Source: Candidatus Gastranaerophilales bacterium
Lineage (GTDB): Bacteria > Cyanobacteriota > Vampirovibrionia > Gastranaerophilales > Gastranaerophilaceae
DNA length: 28,193 nucleotides
Assembly (NCBI GenBank): GCA_021205645.1
Contig: JAJPXE010000020.1
Coordinates: forward strand, 1-28,193
Reading direction: 5' to 3'
In this document: piece by piece, positions 21,734 through 28,193 of the stretch
How the letters are laid out: each line of letters starts with the position of its first letter
Position numbering within the stretch: position 1 is the stretch's first letter
Translations under genes and position numbers: made by a program
The notes under the pieces: generated by a model
The model's input: only the letters and a program-made list of their open reading frames with translations
What the model was told of the DNA's origin: nothing
The model's database searches: none

Positions 21734-24487
21734 ATGAAGATAAAGTTAAGCGGATTTAAATTAACAATAATATTGTCAACGCTCACAATAGCAGCGGCGG
21801 TATCGGTTTTGGCAGCATATTTATGGTTGCTGCCAATGATTGTTGCCTCTCATGTTGTTCATCAACAAATTAATTCCCTGCTCTATAAATATACAGGTGC
21901 TAATTTTGTTATCGAAAATCCCGCTTTAGAAACGAAACTCCCTGCCAATATCGCATTCAGTGCCGATAAGTTTCTTCTTGTGAAAAATAATGAAAATATA
22001 GTTGTTGCGGATAATATTAATACAAAATTTTCTTTAACAAAAATATTTCTCAAAACACTTAAAATAAACACTCTCGGAGCTGATTATATATATATTGATG
22101 TCAATAAAGTTCTCTCACTCGCTCCGAAAACCGGACAGCAAACCGCCAAATCCGGTTGGGATATTGATTTTTTAGACTCGCTGCTGTATCTCAAAAATCT
22201 TAAAATTCTATATAATATCAATAACAACATATTTTTTGATGTTAATGCTAAAAATATGCAGATTAATCACGCGCACAAACGCTGTAAATTCGTGCATTTT
22301 GATATCAATACAACAATGAAAAAAGGCGGACGGAATACTAAATTATCTATCGCCGATGACAATAAAGTCTATATAAAACAACATCAGCTGTTTATTGACA
22401 ATTGTATTCTAAAAGTCAATAAATCACTTGTAAACATCAATGCAAACGCACGCAAAAACAAAAAATATAAACTGGAAGTATTCTCCAAAAACTTTGCGGT
22501 TGAAAACGTTATAGACCTTGTAAAATATGACCTGATTATCCCGAACGGTTCCGAATTGTTAGCTTACTTTAAGGATATTACCGGTCAGTTTGATTTCAAA
22601 TTTACATTCACCAATAAGGGTTTGTCAGGTGATGTTAATCTTGATAATTTATCCTTGTTGTTTGTTCCCGTAAAAGATGTTCCTGTCAATCTGCACAAAG
22701 GTCATATCCTTATATCATCAAAAGACATTGAGCTTAAAGATTTTGAGGGCTTTTACGGCACAAGAAAGATTAATCATCTGAAGTTTAGCGGAATAATAAA
22801 AGATTATCTCAAAACATTTGATACAAGTATAACTGCAGATGCAGCGGTAACGAATGATTTTGCAAAATTTTACCTGTCGGAGATAATCGGTTATCCTGTA
22901 GGTATAGTCGGAAAAGCCGATACAAAACTGCTGATAAAATCCTTAAAAGGTGTAACTGATTTAACGTGGTTGTTTAAGATAAGTCCGGAATGCGATTTGC
23001 TTGTCGGCGGTGAACCAATCGGGAAATACAGGGTTGAGCGTGTTCTTGTTTCTAAAATGCAGATTGTTAAATCGTTCCTGCATATAAACAGTATGGATTA
23101 TTATGTAACAGTTCCCGGTCTGGCTAATTTCACAAAAAGACGTATTGTAAGCCTTAACGGTGTTATAGATTTTGCAAAAGGTGTTGACTTTAGAGAGATT
23201 GGATTTGACATAACTGAACCTATGCCGGGTGAATTTCTGAATATGATTATACGTCAAGACTTTTTCAGAAAAGGTACAGTAACAGGTAAATTAAAAGCCA
23301 TTGACGGCGATAAGGGAGTTAAACTGTTCGGGAATTTGAATTTGAGTCAAATCAGAATACCTTCCCAGAGGTTGTATATTGAAAATGGCAGGTTATCAAC
23401 TGATTTTAACAGTATAAATATAACATCATCGGGCAAATACAGACGGTCAAATTATAACCTGAGCGGTAATTTCTTTAACAATATAGCGTTTCCGATAATT
23501 GTTAATAATATAGCGTTGTCTATAGACAGCATTGATATAGCACGTTTGCTGCAATCGTTCAACTCACAGGGTACAAATCAGCCGGAACTTCCTGTTGATG
23601 AAACAGATATGGATGGTGCAATCTCGTTTGATTTAGCCAATCTTATAATAAAAAAATGTACTTTCACTCTTGGACAGGGTTCATACAAACTTATTAACTT
23701 TGGCAATCTGCATGCTGATATGTCGCTTGATGAAAACAGTGTTCTGAAACTCAATTCAAACCGTTTTGATTTTGCGGAAGGTCATTCATCATGTCATGTT
23801 AACTGCGACCTAAAAAAACATAAATATAACGTCCGGCTCGGAGCTAAAGATGTTGACTCGGATATTATTGCAACATCGTTGTTGGATTTAAAGAAAGAGA
23901 TATCGGGCAAAGCAAGCGGTATAATTGATTTATACACGGATAAAAGCCTAAAGCTCAACGGAAATATAAAATTTCTGGTAAAAGACGGAACAATCGGAAA
24001 AATAGGTCTGATTGAATATGTTTTGAAAGTCGCTTCCGTATTCAGAAATCCGCTCGCAATGATTAGCCCTGCAACTATTTTTGATTTGATGAATATACCT
24101 GACGGCAAATTTGATAAAATCGAGGGCACTCTTGATATTAACAATAATATTGTCGAGCATATCAAAATAAAATCGATTGCTCCGATGCTGAGTGCATATA
24201 TAGCGGGACGGTTTGATTTAGAGAACCGTGATGCTTCGCTGCGGATTTATACACGTTTATCAAACAAACATAAAGGTGTGTACGGGATATTACGAAATAT
24301 TTCATTAAGCTCGATTGCTTCCCGCGTATCACCAGGCGGCAGAAACGATATGAACTATTATTCTTCTGAATTATCCGAACTTCCGGGGATTGATGCCAAT
24401 GATAAAGACTGTCAGATTTTTCTGACCAAAATAGACGGCGATATTGAGAACAACAACTTCATTTCCTCGCTCAAAAAACTAAAATGA
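21734..24487 (+). CDS. AsmA-like envelope protein
   Basis: 917 residues. One N-terminal membrane helix (LTIILSTLTIAAAVSVLAAYLW), then a very long beta-rich periplasmic part with alternating hydrophobic strands, as in the AsmA/YhdP/TamB group. The C-terminal 200 residues carry the AsmA-type signature region: KASGIIDLYTD, LNGNIKFLVKDGTIGKIGL, SVFRNPLAMISPATIF, FDKIEGTLDINNNIV and AYIAGRFDLENRDASLRIY. Proteins of this group form hydrophobic grooves that carry phospholipids between inner and outer membrane. AAGGGG lies 3 nt before ATG. It sits alone between the two sugar permease genes with no clear operon partner. Subfamily (AsmA, YhdP) is uncertain. Confidence 0.85.
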   Translation: MKIKLSGFKLTIILSTLTIAAAVSVLAAYLWLLPMIVASHVVHQQINSLLYKYTGANFVIENPALETKLPANIAFSADKFLLVKNNENIVVADNINTKFSLTKIFLKTLKINTLGADYIYIDVNKVLSLAPKTGQQTAKSGWDIDFLDSLLYLKNLKILYNINNNIFFDVNAKNMQINHAHKRCKFVHFDINTTMKKGGRNTKLSIADDNKVYIKQHQLFIDNCILKVNKSLVNINANARKNKKYKLEVFSKNFAVENVIDLVKYDLIIPNGSELLAYFKDITGQFDFKFTFTNKGLSGDVNLDNLSLLFVPVKDVPVNLHKGHILISSKDIELKDFEGFYGTRKINHLKFSGIIKDYLKTFDTSITADAAVTNDFAKFYLSEIIGYPVGIVGKADTKLLIKSLKGVTDLTWLFKISPECDLLVGGEPIGKYRVERVLVSKMQIVKSFLHINSMDYYVTVPGLANFTKRRIVSLNGVIDFAKGVDFREIGFDITEPMPGEFLNMIIRQDFFRKGTVTGKLKAIDGDKGVKLFGNLNLSQIRIPSQRLYIENGRLSTDFNSINITSSGKYRRSNYNLSGNFFNNIAFPIIVNNIALSIDSIDIARLLQSFNSQGTNQPELPVDETDMDGAISFDLANLIIKKCTFTLGQGSYKLINFGNLHADMSLDENSVLKLNSNRFDFAEGHSSCHVNCDLKKHKYNVRLGAKDVDSDIIATSLLDLKKEISGKASGIIDLYTDKSLKLNGNIKFLVKDGTIGKIGLIEYVLKVASVFRNPLAMISPATIFDLMNIPDGKFDKIEGTLDINNNIVEHIKIKSIAPMLSAYIAGRFDLENRDASLRIYTRLSNKHKGVYGILRNISLSSIASRVSPGGRNDMNYYSSELSELPGIDANDKDCQIFLTKIDGDIENNNFISSLKKLK

Positions 24488-24592
24488 GTCTGCAAAAACA
24501 ATAAGTTTAGATGCTATTATGACAACCAGTATTAAACTTTGTGTTTACGGGAAAGAACAAGCCGCTCAACGCTTCCGCATGTAATTTTTGCA

Positions 24593-26077
24593 TCATCCTT
24601 TACTCAATTCATCAATCAAATCGCCGAGTTCTTCCACCATAGCTGTTCTGTAGATGTCGCACTCTTTTTCGGACTTACCTTCAAACCTTAAAGTAAATAC
24701 CGGTTCTGTATTACTCTGTCTGATTAATGCAAATCCGCCCTCAAATACCACACGCATACCGTCAAGCGTGATAATATCTTTAATAGGATTGCCGAAACAT
24801 TTCGGATTATCTTTAACATATTGTTTAAACCCTTCAAGGACTTTTTTCTTTAATTCGTTCGGACACGGAAGTCTTAATTCCTGTGAGGTGCATACCTTAT
24901 CAAACGGTTTAAGCAAATCTTCTATCTTAAAATCCGGATTGACCCGTTTATGTTTAGCGGCTATTTCAATAATCCTGCAGCCTGCATAAACGGCATCGTC
25001 AAACCCGTAATATCTGTCTTTAAAAAACGTATGTCCGCTCATTTCACCCGCAAGTATTGCTCCTTTTTCTCTCATCATTGATTTAATATATCCGTGACCG
25101 GTTTTGCACATAACTGACTGACCGCCGGAATTATCAATCGTATCGTAGAGCACCTGCGAACATTTAACCTCTGATACAACAACAGGTTTTTCTTTAGTGT
25201 TTTTATATTTTTCAATAACATCAAGCGCATAAATCAGCAAAAGCTTATCACCTGTGAGCTGGCATCCCCGAGAATCAACAATTCCGATACGATCGCTGTC
25301 ACCGTCAAAAGCTATACCAAAATCCGCATTATTTTCAATAACGGATTTTTTAATATCTTTAAGATTTTTTGGCTCGCTCGGATTAGGGTGGTGGTTCGGG
25401 AAGCGGCCGTCAGGCATGGAGAATAATTCCACTACTTTGCAGCCTAATTGTCTGTATAAATTTGGAGCAACAACTCCGCCCGTTCCGTTTCCGCTGTCAA
25501 CTACCACTTTTATTAACCCGTCCATACTCTGCGACATATTCTGAAACGCAGTTTTAAGCTCTCTTATGTATTGAGGGATTATATCATATTCTTTCAGGCT
25601 GCCTTCTAACAGCACCGGTTTTCTGTATTGATATTCTTCAAGAGTATATTTTTTTACGATTTTAATTTGTTCTTCGTTCAGTGATTGTTTTTTGAAAGTC
25701 ATTTTTAGCCCGTTATATTGTCCCGGGTTATGACTTGCCGTAACAATAAGTGCTCCGGAAACGGAATTTTCTCCAGTAAGCTCTTTTGGTACGCCTGCGG
25801 CTTCTGAATAGTAGCCGATAGGTGTCGGGGCAAGACCTAAGTCAATAACGTTTGCACCGGTTGAGCGAATACCTTTTATCAATGAATTCGATAAAGCGGG
25901 AGAATGTGTTCTCGCATCACGGCATACTGTTACCCAAAGGTTATTGGGAAGTTTTTCGTGATTGTTTGAGATATATGCAATGTAACCGCGGCCGGTGTAA
26001 TAAAATAATTCCTCTGTTATGTCTTTTCCATATATCCCTCTGATATCGTTCTTGCCGAATGCGGTATCAACTATCAT
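24593..26077 (-). CDS. Phosphomannomutase/phosphoglucomutase
   Basis: 494 residues of the alpha-D-phosphohexomutase family (AlgC/ManB/PgcA group), which interconverts hexose 6-phosphates and 1-phosphates for polysaccharide and nucleotide-sugar synthesis. The phosphoserine loop is TASHNPGQ at residues 113-120 with S115 catalytic. The metal loop is DGDSDRIGIV (about residue 258). The sugar-binding loop is GEMSGHTFF, and the phosphate-binding end loop is RQSNTEPVFTLRFEG (about residue 466). The start is supported by AAGGAGAG. The promoter region is shared with the divergent MalF-like permease 47 bp away, which fits joint use of imported sugar, though this is inference. Glucose versus mannose preference cannot be read from the sequence. 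Confidence 0.94.
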   Translation of the reverse strand: MIVDTAFGKNDIRGIYGKDITEELFYYTGRGYIAYISNNHEKLPNNLWVTVCRDARTHSPALSNSLIKGIRSTGANVIDLGLAPTPIGYYSEAAGVPKELTGENSVSGALIVTASHNPGQYNGLKMTFKKQSLNEEQIKIVKKYTLEEYQYRKPVLLEGSLKEYDIIPQYIRELKTAFQNMSQSMDGLIKVVVDSGNGTGGVVAPNLYRQLGCKVVELFSMPDGRFPNHHPNPSEPKNLKDIKKSVIENNADFGIAFDGDSDRIGIVDSRGCQLTGDKLLLIYALDVIEKYKNTKEKPVVVSEVKCSQVLYDTIDNSGGQSVMCKTGHGYIKSMMREKGAILAGEMSGHTFFKDRYYGFDDAVYAGCRIIEIAAKHKRVNPDFKIEDLLKPFDKVCTSQELRLPCPNELKKKVLEGFKQYVKDNPKCFGNPIKDIITLDGMRVVFEGGFALIRQSNTEPVFTLRFEGKSEKECDIYRTAMVEELGDLIDELSKG

Positions 26078-26124
26078 TATTCTCTCCTTTATAACTTATA
26101 TTTTAGTTATAATGTAGTATAAAT

Positions 26125-27006
26125 ATGAAGAATTTTCAATTAAAATCAAGATACAGAAATACTATAGCGGCATGGATATTTATTCTGCCTGCTTTAATCG
26201 GAACTTTTATTTTTATCATTATTCCCGTGATTTTTTCGTTTGCGCTAAGTTTTGTTAAATGGGATTTGCTTAATGAAATACAATATGCGGGATTAGAAAA
26301 TTTTAAGTATATTCTCGGGGATAAATTGTTTTTAAAAGTTTTATTAAATACTTTTGTATATGCAATATCTGTATCGGTTTTAGGTGTAATAATTCCTCTG
26401 GTTTTAGCCGCAATATTAAACAACAAAATCAGAGGGGGTGAGTTATACAAAACAGCATATTTTATCCCGTTCATCACACCTATGATAGTTATTGCACTTG
26501 TCTGGCAATGGATATTTGACCCGAATGCCGGGTGTTTGAACCAATTTTTACATCTGCATATTAACTGGCTGTACGATAAAGCTTATGCCATGCCTGCGTT
26601 AATTCTTGTATCTGTCTGGAAACTCACGGGATATAATATGATAATCTTTTTATCAGGGTTTGCCGGCATAAATCAGGATTTATTGGAAGCATCAAAAATC
26701 GATGGTGCAAATGTGTTTGATACATTCAGGCATGTTACAATTCCGCTGCTATCTTCAACAATATTTTTTGTAATAGTAATAACGTCCATCAGTTCATTTC
26801 AGGTATTTGATTTGATATATATGATGACGGAGGGAGGTCCTGAAAACAGTACGATGGTACTTGTGTATTCAATATATAAATATGCATTTGAATATTTTGA
26901 TGCAGGAAAAGCAAGTGCAATAGCATACATCCTGTTTGCAATAATCTTTGTTCTTGTACTGTTTCAGTGGAAATTGCGTAAAAAACTTGTTTATAATGAA
27001 CAATAA
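26125..27006 (+). CDS. Sugar ABC transporter permease, MalF/UgpA type
   Basis: 293 residues, six membrane helices. First helix IFILPALIGTFIFIIIPVIF and FSFALSFVKWDLL are typical of MalF/UgpA/LacF. The EAA loop is INQDLLEASKIDGANVFDTF, then HVTIPLLSSTIFFV. YMMTEGGPENSTMVLVYSIY is the usual MalF-like stretch. It should form a dimer with the MalG-like permease at 20570-21388, an unusual 4.7-kb separation. There is no Shine-Dalgarno sequence. TATAAT (26108-26113) is 11 nt before ATG, so the leader is ~4-5 nt. Ends 9 bp from a convergent small gene. Confidence 0.94.
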   Translation: MKNFQLKSRYRNTIAAWIFILPALIGTFIFIIIPVIFSFALSFVKWDLLNEIQYAGLENFKYILGDKLFLKVLLNTFVYAISVSVLGVIIPLVLAAILNNKIRGGELYKTAYFIPFITPMIVIALVWQWIFDPNAGCLNQFLHLHINWLYDKAYAMPALILVSVWKLTGYNMIIFLSGFAGINQDLLEASKIDGANVFDTFRHVTIPLLSSTIFFVIVITSISSFQVFDLIYMMTEGGPENSTMVLVYSIYKYAFEYFDAGKASAIAYILFAIIFVLVLFQWKLRKKLVYNEQ

Positions 27007-27015
27007 GAATAATTG

Positions 27016-27270
27016 TTATTCGCCGAATGTCATTTGTGATGAGATTTCGGCAACAATTCTGGACACATCGGCACCGCCGAATGCTGCTTCCAATACCAGC
27101 TGCGAATTAATCAGCAAGGTTTCCCTGTATTCCATGGTATCAACATCAATAACACTGAATTCAATAAAATCATCTCCTACGAATTCCAGTTTCCCATATT
27201 CGTTTCCGGATACCCAACGTAAAAACATGTACTGTTTTTCAAATTCTTTTAATCTCTCTAACATTCTCAT
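27016..27270 (-). CDS. Small soluble protein of unknown function, 84 aa
   Basis: I do not recognise a named family. It starts with a charged helix (MRMLERLKEFEKQYMFLRW), followed by a five-strand-like pattern: EYGKLEFVGDDFIEFSV, YRETLLINSQLVLEAAFG. It ends with a helix (ADVSRIVAEISSQM). The GKLxxVGDDFIEF run resembles Sm-like or SH3-like small barrels, but that is only a pattern. AGG lies ~10 nt before the first ATG; a second in-frame ATG is two codons later. It looks like a genuine gene from its balanced composition compared with shadow frames. Confidence 0.65.
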   Translation of the reverse strand: MRMLERLKEFEKQYMFLRWVSGNEYGKLEFVGDDFIEFSVIDVDTMEYRETLLINSQLVLEAAFGGADVSRIVAEISSQMTFGE

Positions 27271-27431
27271 TTTCTAACCTGCACTGTCTACATTATATAT
27301 TTTAGCGATTTTTTTAATAAAGTCAAAGTTTTTTAAAATAAATTTACCGTAACATTTATCTGATTGATTATTTATCTGCTGTTATGCTAATATTCGGGCA
27401 TGCCGGTTTATTGTTTCCATTCTTTATATTC

Positions 27432-28145
27432 TTAAACAAAAAACGGTGCGAATGATTTATAATACAGATAAAGTGCTGCAAGCACAAGTATACTGCCGCA
27501 GATTTTCAGCAGCACGCCTGAGAACGATACAACCGTGCCGAATTGTTTTACAACACTTGTAAACATACCCGCTATAACTAGGATTAACCCCTGTCCCAGA
27601 GCAAAAGCAAACAACATAATTATTGAAAGCAGGACACTGTTTGATATTGCGGCAAAACTCATAATTCCCGCAAGGATAGGGGTTGAACATGGAGTGCCGC
27701 CGAGTGCAAATACCGCTCCTAATATCATAGGATAAATATATTTGGAGTTGTTAGGGTTTGACGGCACTTTGTTTATTATTGTCGGAATATTAAAATCAAG
27801 TATTCCGAGCAGGTTTAATCCCATCGCAAGTATTACGGAAGCCATGATTATTATAAAATATCCGCCTGCAAGCGATATAAATACGTGTCCCGTCAGGGCG
27901 CATATTACTCCTATAATGCTAAATACTATTGATGAGCCGAATATAAATGATACAAGCTGCAAAAATGTTTTGAAATTGTCACCGTCACCGTATCCGCCGA
28001 TGTAGCCGATTACTACCGGAAGCATTGCAAGTGAACACGGTGATATTGATGCAAATATACCGCCCATAAACGATAAACCTATCAATATTGCCTGAAAATT
28101 CCAGTTTGCCGTCTGTTCCGTAAAATAAGTTGTTATATCAATCAT
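27432..28145 (-). CDS. ccdA: CcdA-type thiol-disulfide transporter
   Basis: 237 residues, six membrane helices, the size of CcdA. The two redox cysteines are in FASISPCSLAMLP (helix 1) and LGGTPCSTPILAG (helix 4). It passes electrons from cytoplasmic thioredoxin to periplasmic thiol proteins, for example in cytochrome c maturation or envelope protein repair. Its ATG overlaps the end of the upstream gene by 8 nt (ATGATTGA), so the two are coupled. No cytochrome c genes are in the window, so a thioredoxin-like envelope partner is the simplest guess. Confidence 0.93.
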   Translation of the reverse strand: MIDITTYFTEQTANWNFQAILIGLSFMGGIFASISPCSLAMLPVVIGYIGGYGDGDNFKTFLQLVSFIFGSSIVFSIIGVICALTGHVFISLAGGYFIIIMASVILAMGLNLLGILDFNIPTIINKVPSNPNNSKYIYPMILGAVFALGGTPCSTPILAGIMSFAAISNSVLLSIIMLFAFALGQGLILVIAGMFTSVVKQFGTVVSFSGVLLKICGSILVLAALYLYYKSFAPFFV

Positions 28146-28193
28146 TGCTTAACTCTTTCAAATAATTTTCAAACGTATTAGTATCTATATAAC
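28138..28193 (-). CDS. C-terminal end of an upstream gene (partial)
   Basis: The last codons read YIDTNTFENYLKELSND then stop, overlapping the ccdA start. The helix-like end, in an operon with ccdA, would suit a thioredoxin-fold protein, a common CcdA neighbour. Only 17 residues are visible, so the product cannot be named. Confidence 0.5.
   Translation of the reverse strand, partial: YIDTNTFENYLKELSND

Overview
The window is AT-rich, gene-dense bacterial chromosome from a diderm with an anaerobic or microaerophilic lifestyle. The diderm reading rests on the TonB/ExbB/ExbD set, an OmpA-like domain protein, an AsmA-like protein and a periplasmic lytic transglycosylase. The anaerobic reading rests on a membrane pyrophosphatase, an NfnA-type flavoprotein, a desulfoferrodoxin and a non-haem ferritin. 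The mix (HEAT/PBS-lyase-like repeats, VirB10/TrbI-like secreted proteins, low GC) would suit a non-photosynthetic relative of Cyanobacteria (Melainabacteria/Vampirovibrionia, e.g. Gastranaerophilales), but that is inference. No marker here proves it, and Elusimicrobia-like groups would also fit.

Layout. 1-1125: 3' part of a sensor histidine kinase. 1431-2288: HEAT-repeat protein. 2603-3445: NfnA-like FAD/[2Fe-2S] subunit without its usual partner. 3559-3762: small unknown gene. 3895-4030: decayed XRE regulator. 4103-6526 (-): hppA. 6618-6988 (+): promoter, broken tRNA-Pro copy, intact tRNA-Pro(UGG) and terminator. 7042-9129 (-): fusA. 9272-11062 (-): mutL, divergent from slt at 11169-13124 (+).

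13125-15500 is the most unusual stretch. A three-gene iron/oxygen-stress island (ftnA and dfx on -, a YkgJ-like Fe/Zn-cluster protein on +) is bracketed by two arrays of one two-module intergenic repeat family: 49-51-bp tandem units (A) and a hairpin module (B). The order is A-A-A-B, island, B-a-A-A-A. A candidate small structured RNA with its own terminator lies just beyond (15466-15640, -).

15718-20497 (-) is an envelope-energisation block: two paralogous secreted proteins, TonB-like protein, ExbB, two ExbD paralogues and an OmpA-like protein. It resembles a Tol-Pal or TonB system. 20570-27006 (+ with - inserts) holds a MalG-type and a MalF-type sugar ABC permease separated by a small membrane protein, a large AsmA-like protein and a phosphomannomutase/phosphoglucomutase. 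27016-28193 (-) holds a small conserved-looking protein, a CcdA-type thiol transporter and the last codons of an overlapping upstream gene.

A window-wide theme is that several genes (mutL, slt, the YkgJ-like gene, 20497-, 20570+, 26125+) have no Shine-Dalgarno sequence and a -10-like box only about 6-13 nt before ATG. This suggests leaderless mRNAs. Other genes (HEAT protein, hppA, fusA, dfx, ftnA, ExbB, the 494-aa mutase) have ordinary Shine-Dalgarno sites. I found no rRNA, insertion sequence, prophage, CRISPR array or replication origin.
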